Positions 8,397-18,166 of a stretch of DNA of 64,000 nucleotides are shown here, one piece after another. The stretch is from Bacteroidales bacterium UBA3824 (GTDB lineage: Bacteria; Bacteroidota; Bacteroidia; Bacteroidales; UBA3824): the NCBI GenBank assembly GCA_002393195.1, contig DGIK01000210.1:32618-96617 (forward strand). Direction: 5' to 3'. Below the pieces are notes generated by a model. That model ran no database searches. It saw only the letters and a list, made by a program, of their open reading frames with translations, and had not been told where the DNA came from. The position numbers and the translations under genes were made by a program. Positions within the stretch are counted from its first letter, which is position 1, and each line of letters begins with the position of its first letter.

Positions 8397-8694
8397 CTAC
8401 ACAATCGTCTGTATTTTGTCAACAGGGATGCCAAGTTTCGCCGCAATGTCATCTACCGACAATCCCGCCGAATAGAGCAATTTGATGGAATTGGCAAGTT
8501 GCTGATTTGTTTCCTGCAATTGCGAATCCTTTTCTTGCAATTGCGAATCCTTTTCCTGCAACTTCCTGTTGCTTTCTTCAATCATAGAATGTAATGCTTC
8601 GTTTTCGTCCGTTACGTATTTAACATTCTAAAAATGAATCGACATCTCGTCCTCGATGGTCATTATATATCGGATTTGCTATCAACTGTGCCAT
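8397..8694 (-). pseudogene. Remnant of an Rpn-type PD-(D/E)XK nuclease/transposase-like gene
   Basis: On the minus strand an ATG at 8694 opens MAQLIANPIYNDH, the typical N-terminus of one Rpn/PD-(D/E)XK family, but it stops after about 24 codons. In another frame the next part encodes the family's C-terminal tail: a coiled coil with repeated LQEKDSQ units, then LLYSAGLSVDDIAAKLGI, the usual final helical motif. The nuclease core in between is missing, so this is an internal deletion plus frame loss. The 400-bp gap between the genes at 8370 and 8771 contains nothing else I can support. Confidence 0.65.
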
Positions 8695-8770
8695 AACGAA
8701 TTAGTTTTTTTTGTCCGATGCAAAAGTAACGGTTTTGATTCAAAATTCAAAAAAAAATTTGGGCTTAGGA

Positions 8771-10339
8771 TCAGTTTTTCTTTTTCGCTTCCACCTTCGA
8801 TTTCAACGCCCGAAATGCTCCGTCGGTGAAGATGCCGAGGGCGGACATTATCCTTTCTTTTTCAAAACCCTTTGCCTGTAAGATTTTGTAGAATATTTGG
8901 CGCGGATTCAACCCGGGATACTCTTCTTCGATTTGGACTATGAGGCTGAGGTCGAGGGTTTTGTAATATTCTATGAACTTGTCGAAATCGCTTTTTGACC
9001 ATTGAGACGCACTGCCACCGCCCGAAAAAATATTATCGTACAGAGAGCGACCTTCGCGGTAAATGTCGGCGTAACGGTTTTCAATTTCGGTGATTTTTTT
9101 CTGCAACCGGTTGATTTCCTTCATGTTTTCTTCGGTCTTGTCGGCGGCGCGGAGTTCGTCTATTTTGTCCTGAGATTCTTTGAGGATTTGGCGGTTTTGG
9201 CTTTGGAGTTTTTCGTGCTTGTGTTTCAAGTATAGAACCAATGTCAACAGCGAGAGTATCACAAAGACCAGACATGAAATGATGATTGTATTGCGCTGAC
9301 GGCGTTCGGAGAGTTCGAGTTTTTTCAAAACCTCGTCCTCATAATGCTGCTGTGCCGACGAAATCTGAGGGTTGACGCGTTGCGACTGTATGCGTTCTGT
9401 TTCCGCAATTCGTTTCTGCATCACAAAAGCCTTCTCCCACAGCCCCTTGGACGCGTATGTTTCGGCGAAAAGTTGGCAAAGTTCGATTTCGTTTTTAAAC
9501 CAAATGTCGCCAAACGACGATGCTTTTGCAAAATAGTCTTCTGCCTTGCTGATGTCGCCGCGTTTGAGGTATATTTTTGCCAAAATGCGATAAGGATTGC
9601 TGTAATCATTTGTTTCAAGCACTTTAAGCATGTATTTTTCAGCAGTAGAGTCATCTTCCATGCAGATAATGTCGGCGTAAGACACGTATATCGGGTTGGT
9701 CAATTGAGGATATTCTTCCAAATCCTTTACTAATCTGAATGCCTCTTTTGCGCATAATGCCGCGCTGTCCTCTTGTCCATTAAAGGTGTAAGAATACCGC
9801 ATACATTCAAGCGAAATCGCTTTTTGATATGGCGTAGCGGCGTTTTCGTTCATCCGACGACAAAATTTTTTGAAAGAATCATAATTTCCAGAATTGCTGC
9901 AACACAACGCTGCCGAAAATGCCGACTGAAAACATAACTCGCGTATATTCAGTGATTTGCCTATGTCATACGCTTGGTTTAAGATGTAAACAGCGTCTTC
10001 CCATTCGTTGACAGGACGATAATTGTAAGTGACCGTGCCTTTGGCAAACAACGCCCAACCGTGCTTTTCTTCGTCCTCAAACCGCGCGGGCGCATCATAT
10101 ATGAAAGTCGTATCAATCAGCCCGATATATAGACGGCTAATATCAACGACACCGCTCAGCAGTTTGAAATCCGCGCTGTCGTCCTGTGAAATTTTCGCCT
10201 TGTCGAGTACAAGTTTTGCGGCTTCATATTCGCCTTTCAATAGGTATGAATACGCAAACTCCAACTCGGGATTGGGTTCTTTTTTCTCACAGCCAAAAAT
10301 TACAAGTGCAAATAATATGAATATAAATCTAAGTTTCAT
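8771..10339 (-). CDS. TPR-containing membrane regulator with C-terminal HTH-like domain
   Basis: The 522-residue protein starts with a lipoprotein-like signal (LVIFGC, Cys 17). TPR-like helical repeats occupy about residues 25-330. One membrane helix (about 348-368, IIISCLVFVILSLLTLVLYL) is followed by a coiled coil (about 370-430). The C-terminal region, PGLNPRQIFYKILQAKGF through ALGIFTDGAFRALKSKVEAK, resembles the LuxR-like helix-turn-helix of Bacteroidota TPR regulators. It would sense in the periplasm and act on DNA in the cytoplasm. It has a full promoter upstream and stands divergent to a TonB receptor gene, a possible target. Confidence 0.65.
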   Translation of the reverse strand: MKLRFIFILFALVIFGCEKKEPNPELEFAYSYLLKGEYEAAKLVLDKAKISQDDSADFKLLSGVVDISRLYIGLIDTTFIYDAPARFEDEEKHGWALFAKGTVTYNYRPVNEWEDAVYILNQAYDIGKSLNIRELCFQSAFSAALCCSNSGNYDSFKKFCRRMNENAATPYQKAISLECMRYSYTFNGQEDSAALCAKEAFRLVKDLEEYPQLTNPIYVSYADIICMEDDSTAEKYMLKVLETNDYSNPYRILAKIYLKRGDISKAEDYFAKASSFGDIWFKNEIELCQLFAETYASKGLWEKAFVMQKRIAETERIQSQRVNPQISSAQQHYEDEVLKKLELSERRQRNTIIISCLVFVILSLLTLVLYLKHKHEKLQSQNRQILKESQDKIDELRAADKTEENMKEINRLQKKITEIENRYADIYREGRSLYDNIFSGGGSASQWSKSDFDKFIEYYKTLDLSLIVQIEEEYPGLNPRQIFYKILQAKGFEKERIMSALGIFTDGAFRALKSKVEAKKKN

Positions 10340-10357
10340 CGCAGTTTTTTTGTGTTA

Positions 10358-10388
10358 CAAAGGTAGTGCATTAGGCTCAAAACGCAAA
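10358..10388 (-). promoter_or_regulatory. Full Bacteroidota promoter of the TPR regulator gene
   Basis: On the minus strand TTTG (10388-10385) is followed after exactly 19 nt by TACCTTTG (10365-10358), a perfect consensus. The ATG at 10339 is only 18 nt downstream. Confidence 0.7.
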
Positions 10389-10561
10389 AAAAACTTTCTC
10401 TACGTGAAAAAATTTTTCGATTGTTATTATTGTTAAACTATTGATTATCAATGCGCACCATAGCGGTAACATTTTCGGATTTGTTACTGTTTTGACGAGC
10501 ATTGTTTAAGTTAATTTACTGATTGACAGCAATATAATCATAAATTTTCGGTAACACGACG

Positions 10562-10593
10562 TTTGCAGGTTATGACAACGCACTTTAACTTTG
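10562..10593 (+). promoter_or_regulatory. Full Bacteroidota promoter of the TonB receptor gene
   Basis: TTTG at 10562-10565 and TAACTTTG at 10586-10593 are separated by 20 nt. The promoter overlaps an upstream in-frame ATG, so the receptor must start further down, at 10629. Confidence 0.7.
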
Positions 10594-10628
10594 CTTTCGT
10601 AAACGTAAAACTCCAAACACACAAAACA

Positions 10629-12953
10629 ATGAGAACATTTATCACAATTGTCATCTTGGTTTTAGCAGCCTTGCGAGTGCAGGCGCAGACCACAATTTCG
10701 GGCAGAATCTTCAACGAGCAAAACACGCCCGTTGAGTTTGCCAACGTAGTAATCCTTGCAGCCGATTCATCATTTTTGTACGGCACTATTTCAGACGTTG
10801 ACGGCAGGTTTTCTATCGCAAAACCGCAGAACGCCGAGTTTGTAAACATCTCGTATATCGGCTACGAGACATTTTACAAGAAACTCTCGGAAGTGGTTGA
10901 TTTTCAGAGAATCGTACTGACATCTTCCGCACTCGAACTCGACGAAGTAACCATTACCGCCACCGTCCCCAAGACACAACTCAAAGACGGCGCAATGGTA
11001 ACGACCGTTCAAGGCAGCCTGCTTGCCAAGACGGGCAGCACGACGCGGATGCTCGGCAAAATTCCCGGTCTGAGAACCACCAACGACGGCAACGGAATAG
11101 AAGTATTTGGCAAGGGCGCACCAGAAATCTACATCAACAATGTGAAAGTGCGCGACAACAGCGAATTGGAAAACATATCGCCAGAAAACATCAAGAATGT
11201 TGAAGTAATCACCTCACCGGGCGCACGATACGCCGCCAATGTTTCGGCAGTGGTAAGGATTACGACTGTGAAACCCGTCGGCGAAGGTTTCGGATTCAAT
11301 ATCAAATCGGCGTTCACACAAAGCAAAGTTGTTGACCTCGACGAAGATCTCAACGTCAATTACCGCAAGGGCGGGCTTGATGTGTTTGCCTTCGGACGAT
11401 ACAGCCTATGGAATCAGGAATGTTACTCGGAAGTGGAGGGGCTCAACAATTCCAACTACAAATGGGAGACTTTCAACACGCTAAATCACAATTATTCAGC
11501 TGATTACAATCCATTGGGCAGCGGCATCAATTACCAAATCAACGACCAAAACTATATCGGTGCTAAATACACTTTCGCATTCCGTAGCAAAGAAAATTCC
11601 AACGACGCCAACATTCTTAAAGTGATGCGCAGTGGCGAATTGTTTGACAATAATTCGCTTACAACACACGACAAGTTGCTGAAATTCAACGACAATATGC
11701 TCAACGTGTATTACAACGGCAGGATTGGCGGTTTTTCGGTGGATTTCAATTCTGACCTTGTGCTCAACAACCATAAAAGCGAAAGCACAAGCCGCGACCT
11801 CAGCAACAATTTTGACAATCGCGACATCATCACCGAAAGCGATGTATATGGCAAATTAGCAGCCCAAAAACTCGTCTTGGGACATCAACTGTTAGGCGGA
11901 CAAATTGATTTTGGTGCGGAAACGTCGTTCACCAACCGCAAAAATGATTACATAAGCCACAGCGTACAATATGTGCCCACTGCAATTAACAAAGCCATTC
12001 AGCAAAATGTGGCAGGATTCGTTGAATATCAATATGTTATCAAAGAAAAATATCAGGTAAAAGCCGGTTTGAGATACGAACATATCAATTACGACTATTA
12101 TACCGACGGCATTTTGGACGAAGACAATTCAAAGGTATATGACGAACTGTTTCCCTCTGCGTCAATTGCCGGAATGGTAGGTCCATTGCAGTTGCAACTC
12201 GCTTACACAGAGAAAATTAGACGTCCAAGTTACGGCGAACTCAGCAATTCATCATATTATGTGAGCCGCTACCTCACACAAACAGGCAATCCACTTCTCA
12301 AACCTTCAATCAGTCGCGAAGCAGAACTTTCAGCGATGTTTGCATTTGTGATGGCGCAAGTGTCTTTCCGTCAGACCAAAGATGCCATAGTTCAGTACCG
12401 CATCGTAAACCCCGAAAATCCTGAATCCGAAATTTTAAACCAAATCAATCTCGACAAACTGCCGCAAATGGGGTTTCAGATTGCAGCGCAACCATCATTC
12501 AAGTTTTACAGCCCGATGATTGGATTCCAGATGATGAAACAATGGCTCGACATCGAATCGCAGAACACTACCATTGACCTCGAAAAACCTTTTTGGGCTG
12601 TGTTTATGCGAAACGACTTTCGCCTCAAAAACAATTGGAACATAGAATTGAATATTGCTTGCCAAAGCAGTGGCAATTGGGAATATGGCGAAAAGACCAA
12701 AGGCTACATTGGTGTTGATTTCTATGTCAACAAATCGTTCTTCAACGATGCACTTACTCTCGAAGCCGGTATTAACGACATATTTTTCAGTCAGAAAAAC
12801 AATTCAAAACTATATTCACAGTCGGGTTATTTGACTGAATATGGCGAATACGACACCCGCAGTTTTTCAATAACGTTGAAATATCGTTTTAACCCTGCGC
12901 AGAGCAAGTACAAAGGCCAAGGCGCCGGTAACGACGAAAAAAATAGGATGTAA
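10629..12953 (+). CDS. TonB-dependent receptor-like outer-membrane barrel protein
   Basis: The 774-residue protein has a signal peptide (ending LRVQAQ), a carboxypeptidase-regulatory-like domain (about 22-100, GRIFNEQNTPVEFANVVI), and a plug with IPGLRTTNDGNGIEVFGKG and NVEVITSPGARY (about 105-220). A long beta-barrel runs to the C-terminus. It belongs to the outer-membrane beta-barrel family often annotated beside SusC. It has no SusD partner and its substrate is unknown. The start at 10629 is chosen from the promoter and the signal peptide. The stop is only 2 bp from the convergent gene end. It is divergent from the TPR regulator. Confidence 0.8.
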   Translation: MRTFITIVILVLAALRVQAQTTISGRIFNEQNTPVEFANVVILAADSSFLYGTISDVDGRFSIAKPQNAEFVNISYIGYETFYKKLSEVVDFQRIVLTSSALELDEVTITATVPKTQLKDGAMVTTVQGSLLAKTGSTTRMLGKIPGLRTTNDGNGIEVFGKGAPEIYINNVKVRDNSELENISPENIKNVEVITSPGARYAANVSAVVRITTVKPVGEGFGFNIKSAFTQSKVVDLDEDLNVNYRKGGLDVFAFGRYSLWNQECYSEVEGLNNSNYKWETFNTLNHNYSADYNPLGSGINYQINDQNYIGAKYTFAFRSKENSNDANILKVMRSGELFDNNSLTTHDKLLKFNDNMLNVYYNGRIGGFSVDFNSDLVLNNHKSESTSRDLSNNFDNRDIITESDVYGKLAAQKLVLGHQLLGGQIDFGAETSFTNRKNDYISHSVQYVPTAINKAIQQNVAGFVEYQYVIKEKYQVKAGLRYEHINYDYYTDGILDEDNSKVYDELFPSASIAGMVGPLQLQLAYTEKIRRPSYGELSNSSYYVSRYLTQTGNPLLKPSISREAELSAMFAFVMAQVSFRQTKDAIVQYRIVNPENPESEILNQINLDKLPQMGFQIAAQPSFKFYSPMIGFQMMKQWLDIESQNTTIDLEKPFWAVFMRNDFRLKNNWNIELNIACQSSGNWEYGEKTKGYIGVDFYVNKSFFNDALTLEAGINDIFFSQKNNSKLYSQSGYLTEYGEYDTRSFSITLKYRFNPAQSKYKGQGAGNDEKNRM

Positions 12954-12955
12954 AA

Positions 12956-14407
12956 CTAATTCTTCGTCACCACCCTTTCCTCCTTCATCAATCCCTTGCC
13001 AACTGCGTGATAATCAATATCAACCTTTTTCGTCGTGAAATCAGGGACATTGAATGAATAGGTCGTGTTTGAATAATATTCCAAGGGGTTTTCTTGCGGA
13101 AGGAGGAAGGGTTTGGTGGCTTTGCCGTGGTCGTCAATGCAAGCGAAAAACAGTTGAGAATACAATCCATTTTCACGCCTTGAAACAAACGCAAACCAAT
13201 GAGAGCCGGTACTCCAATTGTGGGTAGATTCGGTGTCGGGGCTATTGATTTCGTCGAGCGGGCGGGCAGTGCCGGTCTGCAAATCCAGCAACCACAAATC
13301 AGCCTCGTGATGCCAAATCGGGAAACAGCCATAATCCGACATCGTGAACATCAGATACTTGCCGTCATACGAGGGCTTGGCAAAAGTGCAACTCTTGTTA
13401 ATCGCCACGGCATCAAAAACAGTATCAATTTTGCCGGAGAGTTTGCCGTCCATAAAATCAGTTTTGCAAAGATTGTACTGCACTTTTTTGTAATTTTCGG
13501 GGATTTCGTAAGCCTTCGACGTGCAAAAATACAGCGTCTTGCCGTCGGGCGAAAACGCAGGATAAGTCTCAAAATTTTCCTTGGTCATCAGACACGAATC
13601 CAAAATCAATTCTTTGGTATCGGGACAATAGACAAAGACATCGGATTCCAAATCAAAAACCTCTATAAGTTCCTCTTTAACAACGTGAAACGCTTGGCGC
13701 GTAGCGTTGGTGGAATAGGCGCAATATTTGCCCGAGGGATGCCAATAAGGATAAACCATCGAGCCGCCCGTCGTCTGACTTTTGGATTGCAGGATGTCGG
13801 TCTTATTGTCGTGATGCACAACCGTGGCACCATTTGCGCCGCGCACGTGAAAAGTGTAACTATCAGGATTGCAAGCGTTTGGAGTATGACAGTTGACACA
13901 ATTGCCAGGAATCAAAGTATTTTCGATAATCGGAAATTCATCGAAAGTGGTAATCTCCCGCTGATACAATCCCATCTTGCCAAAAACTTCGTACCCAGGA
14001 GAAATTCTGCGGTACGTAACGCCCCAATCGTTTAATTCATAATCACTTACCAACATCTCAAACGGCTTGTAACCATACCATTTGCCTTCGATTTTTGCCT
14101 TGACATCAAAAGTGAGGACGCCGCCTTTATTGTCTGCCAACAACTGATGCCAATCGTCAATTGGGAAATAAGCATAATCGCCGCCAACGTGCAAATCGCC
14201 TGACTTACTGCCCTTTACGCAGACATCAACGGCTTCCGCGCCCTTGACATTGAAATTCATCGGCGCAATATTAACAGGAATCGTAACTCCAATATAATCA
14301 GGATAAATCGGCGGCAAATCATTGATAACGCTGACATTTTCGGGCGTTTCGGCACAGGAAACAGTCAACATTATCAACATAAAAAATATATGATATATCG
14401 TCTTCAT
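12956..14407 (-). CDS. CxxCH beta-propeller lipoprotein (pair 2)
   Basis: The 483-residue paralogue of the proteins at 6913 and 16706 has a lipoprotein Cys at 18 followed by AETPEN. The conserved opening IYPDYIGVTIPVNIAP comes next, then an IDDWHQL strand, and the heme motif C170-V-N-C173-H174 in GNCVNCHTPN. The C-terminal half is a PD40-like propeller (FSPDGKTLYF, YDGKYLMFTMSDYGCFPIWHHEADLWLLDL in two parts). I prefer the ATG at 14407 to the one at 14425, because a purine-rich AAAGGTGA lies 10 nt upstream and the signal peptide starts cleanly. It is the last gene of the five-gene operon. Confidence 0.75.
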   Translation of the reverse strand: MKTIYHIFFMLIMLTVSCAETPENVSVINDLPPIYPDYIGVTIPVNIAPMNFNVKGAEAVDVCVKGSKSGDLHVGGDYAYFPIDDWHQLLADNKGGVLTFDVKAKIEGKWYGYKPFEMLVSDYELNDWGVTYRRISPGYEVFGKMGLYQREITTFDEFPIIENTLIPGNCVNCHTPNACNPDSYTFHVRGANGATVVHHDNKTDILQSKSQTTGGSMVYPYWHPSGKYCAYSTNATRQAFHVVKEELIEVFDLESDVFVYCPDTKELILDSCLMTKENFETYPAFSPDGKTLYFCTSKAYEIPENYKKVQYNLCKTDFMDGKLSGKIDTVFDAVAINKSCTFAKPSYDGKYLMFTMSDYGCFPIWHHEADLWLLDLQTGTARPLDEINSPDTESTHNWSTGSHWFAFVSRRENGLYSQLFFACIDDHGKATKPFLLPQENPLEYYSNTTYSFNVPDFTTKKVDIDYHAVGKGLMKEERVVTKN

Positions 14408-14414
14408 ATCTAAA

Positions 14415-16133
14415 TCACCTTTCATTTAAATTGAACAAATATGCATAATACGTCTTCTCAAATTTGGTGTCTTTCACCGATTGAGGGCTGCGGGAATATT
14501 GCTGCATAAACTGCTGAAAATCATTCACATTGTCGGTAGTTACCACCGGCGGAATCCCATTGAGATTGCCGTGAGTGTGATAGTAAGCGTAAATCAACGC
14601 CTGCTGAAATTGCTTCGGCAGCACGGTATAGCCCGCATTTTTGCAAAGCGGATAGTAATTGATGAATTTTTGTAAATCCTTCTCCAACAAGACATCCGCC
14701 ATCAGATAATCGCAAGCCAAGCGATTTTTTTCGTTTTGGACGAGCAAGAGTCCGTACATTTGGTCAGACTCGCCTTCGCTAAAAAGAAAATCTTTTTGAT
14801 AACGATTTTTGTCGATTGCCGCCCAAAATTTGTTTTCAGTAAACTTGTTTTTGTCTCCCAAATTTGACAAAGCGTTTTGAGCAAAATCTCTGTAAAACAA
14901 TGTATTAGAAAGCATATTCAAATATTTGCGAGCCACTTCGTAATCCTCGTTCAAGATGTTGAGTTCCGCCAAGCGTTTGGTGATGCGACCGCTTTTTCGG
15001 TAATTTGGAATTGCCTCCTGAGCCTCAAAATAATAGCGCAACGCGGTGTTCACCATTCCAAGGCGCAGGTAAATTTCCGCCGACGAGAGCGGCAGGAAAA
15101 AGTCGCGCACAAAATTTGGCATCAGCCCTTGTTTCCCATTTTGAGGATAATCAAACATCTTGTCGCCAAGCACGCCCTTTTCCGCAAGCGCAAGATTGAT
15201 GCACGAAACATTTTGCGGCAAGAGCAGCGGCTTATTTTCTGACATTGCAATTATCTTGTCCCAATTGCCAACCCTCACCAAATAATCGTATTCGAGCGCG
15301 GTGTAATGGACGACATCGAACCCCGCCGCCGCATAAAAACCACCGCCAACCAAACAGCAAATTGCAATCAGAATTGGCGAATATTTTATCGGTTTATAAT
15401 TGATGATTCCTATAACGCCAATCATCAACATTATGACAATCTGCATAAACGGAATTTCGGTTGGGAACCTGAAATAATTGACGCCCAAAAAGAATCTGTA
15501 CAATTGGTAACTCGATAATTTATAGCATATTACAGCCGTAAAAACCGAACACAAAACCGACGCAACGGAATTGATAATGCTATTTTTTTGTCTGAAATTA
15601 TAACCAATAACGAACAAAACCGACGCAAAAGCCATCGCGCCAAACAGATAATAAAACAACGCCACGCCCGCAGTGCTGTACGCCATTTTTACGACATTAT
15701 TTCTGATGTTGACATACCCCAAATTGAACCCCAACGACGCCAACACCGCCACCACAAACGACAGCAAAACGCTCTCATTGCCCATATAGTGCCACACAAA
15801 AATCACCGGCACAAAACTCAAAATATATGCGACATCCTTATCCCCCAATCTTTTTATCAATTGATATGCAATCAACTGAATACCAAGCAACAACGCCGCC
15901 ACTATCAACGCGCCAAACAGCGGATAATAATAAAATTGCACCAAAAATTCGCTCACATAATCCGCCAATCCGCCGGGCAGCGACATCCGCTCCATAAAAT
16001 AACTTTTGGTGAACAAAAACATTTGGAATTGCTCGTGGTACGAAAACGCGCAAGCATACCCAAACCTCCAAAAGAGGAACGCCGCCGCAAAAAATATTGC
16101 GGAAAATATATGTTTCCAATATTTCTTTGCCAT
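14415..16133 (-). CDS. DUF6057-like polytopic membrane protein (pair 2)
   Basis: This is the longest DUF6057-like copy (572 residues). The N-terminal 280 residues or so hold about eight to ten hydrophobic helices. The signature YHEQFQMFLFTKSYF, then GGLADYVSEFLVQFYYYP, sits at about residues 30-75. The C-terminal half is helical and TPR-like, with the AEIYLRLGMVNTALRYYFEAQ and RKYLNMLSNTLFYRDFA stretches shared in spirit with the other copies. No catalytic motif is recognisable. It precedes its propeller lipoprotein by 7 bp and follows the DUF4369-like gene by 3 bp. Confidence 0.75.
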   Translation of the reverse strand: MAKKYWKHIFSAIFFAAAFLFWRFGYACAFSYHEQFQMFLFTKSYFMERMSLPGGLADYVSEFLVQFYYYPLFGALIVAALLLGIQLIAYQLIKRLGDKDVAYILSFVPVIFVWHYMGNESVLLSFVVAVLASLGFNLGYVNIRNNVVKMAYSTAGVALFYYLFGAMAFASVLFVIGYNFRQKNSIINSVASVLCSVFTAVICYKLSSYQLYRFFLGVNYFRFPTEIPFMQIVIMLMIGVIGIINYKPIKYSPILIAICCLVGGGFYAAAGFDVVHYTALEYDYLVRVGNWDKIIAMSENKPLLLPQNVSCINLALAEKGVLGDKMFDYPQNGKQGLMPNFVRDFFLPLSSAEIYLRLGMVNTALRYYFEAQEAIPNYRKSGRITKRLAELNILNEDYEVARKYLNMLSNTLFYRDFAQNALSNLGDKNKFTENKFWAAIDKNRYQKDFLFSEGESDQMYGLLLVQNEKNRLACDYLMADVLLEKDLQKFINYYPLCKNAGYTVLPKQFQQALIYAYYHTHGNLNGIPPVVTTDNVNDFQQFMQQYSRSPQSVKDTKFEKTYYAYLFNLNER

Positions 16134-16136
16134 AAT

Positions 16137-16709
16137 CTATTTTCCTTTTGGAACTCGCTGAATGAGAAAGTCATACAGAGTTCCCGATTTTAAATTTTGC
16201 GCCATCTGTCGGGTGCGGTCGTTGAATTTGGCGATTATAGCGTCGATGTTTGCCTTTGCCGCTGCCGCGCTTGCGGAATCGCCGTCGTTCAAAAAATTTA
16301 CGTATTCCTTCCTTAAACGAGTGATGTCGCTGTTGCGCTGCATCAACAATTCTTTCCACACCTGCAACGAGTCGTTTTGCGGAGTGCCGCCGCCGCTGCT
16401 CTCTACATCAATTGAAACTTTTATGTTGCCCGGTTCTGTTACAACCAACAGATTTTCAGTATTATAACGGTAATGATAATCGACCCTGATGTCCGCCAAA
16501 AATTCCTGGTCGCGCTCAAATTGGAAACGATTGTTTTGTATGACAACAGAATCCACGCCGAGGCTGTCCTCATAAAAAACCGGCACCAAGAAAATCCTCT
16601 TGCCATTCAGATTGCTGTCGCTTACAGTGCCTTCTATCAGGCATTTGCGATTGTTGCACGCTGCCAAAGCAAGCGTCAGGAGCATTATTAAAAATACAAA
16701 TCTTCTCAT
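16137..16709 (-). CDS. DUF4369-like small lipoprotein
   Basis: The 190-residue protein has a lipoprotein signal (LALAAC, Cys 18). The N-terminal beta domain GTVSDSNLNGKRIFLVP, then DSVVIQNNRFQFER, fits DUF4369, the domain that precedes thioredoxin folds in many Bacteroidota proteins. No thioredoxin domain follows. Instead a helical segment rich in Asp, Ser and Ala occupies the C-terminal 80 residues. It sits between pair 3 and pair 2 in the operon, overlapping the upstream gene by 4 bp, so it may be an accessory part of that envelope unit. Confidence 0.65.
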   Translation of the reverse strand: MRRFVFLIMLLTLALAACNNRKCLIEGTVSDSNLNGKRIFLVPVFYEDSLGVDSVVIQNNRFQFERDQEFLADIRVDYHYRYNTENLLVVTEPGNIKVSIDVESSGGGTPQNDSLQVWKELLMQRNSDITRLRKEYVNFLNDGDSASAAAAKANIDAIIAKFNDRTRQMAQNLKSGTLYDFLIQRVPKGK

Positions 16710-18166
16710 TTTTTCAATTTTATGGTTAATCTTTTGTCCGACATCAAGTCGTTGTAAATTTTTCTATAATCAATATCTATATTTTTTGACGTAAAGTCTG
16801 GCGCATTGTACGAATACAACGATTCGTCATACGATTTTTTCGGATTTTTTTGGGGCAGGAGCAACGGCTTGCTAAACCGTCCGTCGTCGCCCAACATAGT
16901 GAAATACAGGCAGGCATACAATCCGTCCATCCTCTTGCTCGCAAAAAGCATCCACCTACTGTTTGCGCTCCAATTGTGGAAAGCGTCGGAATCCGTGGAA
17001 TTGATTTCGTCGATTTTTCTAATCGAATCGTTTCGCAAATCCATTATGTATAATTCTGATTCACTACGATTTACGGGATTTGTACCATAATCACAAACAC
17101 AAAAAACAATGTAATTGCCGTCGTAAGATGGACGCGGCAAGCAAATGCTCTTGTTCCATTTTTGCGCATTGATAATGGTATCCACCTTGTCGCCCAAACG
17201 TCCAGTTTCCGCGTCAAAATCTATGCTGCAAAGGCTGTATTTTCGCTTGTCGTACTCCGCCGGGACGGGATAATTGTAGGTTAAACAAAAATAAATTTTC
17301 GTGCCGTCAGCCGAGAAAAATGGAGTTGTAGCTATCGAATCATTTTGCAACAATGGCGATGTAATCAATTGATTGTCTTCAACATCCAAAACCACAATAT
17401 CAGAAACATCGTCGTAAGGTTCTATGAGTTGATGATTGCCGGTATAAAAACATTGCAAAACCTTGGTCTGCGAAAACGCGCAATATTTGCCGCCGAAGTG
17501 CCAACTTCCGTAAGTAAGACTTGCATTTTGACCTTCGGCTTTCGCATTGAAAATCAAATCTTTGCCGCCGGTATGGATGACAGTTGCGCCGTGCTTGCCG
17601 CGAATATGGACGTAATATTGGTCGGGATTTGTGCGGTTTGGCGTATGACAATTGAGGCACTGACCGCCCAAACCACGGCTTTCGAGCAGCGGAATTTCGT
17701 CAAAATTGGACAAATTTCGTTGGTAAACACCAATCAAACTAAACGTCTGATAACCCGGCGCAATCTTTCGGTACGTAACGCCGTATTCATCTAAATTATA
17801 ATTGCTTACATTAATCTTGAACGGCGAATATTCCTTCCATCTGTCGGCGGTCTTGGTGAAAACTTTTACGGTAATGCTTTTGCCAATATTTTTGGATGTC
17901 AATTGATGCCAATCATCAACATCAAAATCCGCATAACTGCCTGACGCAGAGATTTTATCGCCCGATTCGCCAACCGCCTCCACATAGACGCAATCCGACG
18001 AATCATTTACATAAAAATTGAGCGGCGCAATCTCTTTGGGTATCGTAACATCCTTATAATCAGGGAAAATATCAGGCAAATCATCTACGTGCACTGCATT
18101 TTCGGGCATTTGCGAACACGCAGCACATATCAGAGCAACAATTATATGTAAAAAAAACTTTCTCAT
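16706..18166 (-). CDS. CxxCH beta-propeller lipoprotein (pair 3)
   Basis: The 486-residue protein is close in layout to the pair 2 protein. It has lipid Cys 17, P-E-N at +5 to +7, IFPDYKDVTIPKEIAPLNF, VDDWHQLTS, and the heme motif C170-L-N-C173-H174 at the same residue numbers as pair 2. A PD40-like propeller ends with ANSRWMLFASKRMDGLYACLYF. The HTPN following the heme motif is shared with pair 2 but not pair 1, so pairs 2 and 3 are probably the younger duplication. It overlaps both neighbours by 4 bp. Confidence 0.75.
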   Translation of the reverse strand: MRKFFLHIIVALICAACSQMPENAVHVDDLPDIFPDYKDVTIPKEIAPLNFYVNDSSDCVYVEAVGESGDKISASGSYADFDVDDWHQLTSKNIGKSITVKVFTKTADRWKEYSPFKINVSNYNLDEYGVTYRKIAPGYQTFSLIGVYQRNLSNFDEIPLLESRGLGGQCLNCHTPNRTNPDQYYVHIRGKHGATVIHTGGKDLIFNAKAEGQNASLTYGSWHFGGKYCAFSQTKVLQCFYTGNHQLIEPYDDVSDIVVLDVEDNQLITSPLLQNDSIATTPFFSADGTKIYFCLTYNYPVPAEYDKRKYSLCSIDFDAETGRLGDKVDTIINAQKWNKSICLPRPSYDGNYIVFCVCDYGTNPVNRSESELYIMDLRNDSIRKIDEINSTDSDAFHNWSANSRWMLFASKRMDGLYACLYFTMLGDDGRFSKPLLLPQKNPKKSYDESLYSYNAPDFTSKNIDIDYRKIYNDLMSDKRLTIKLKK

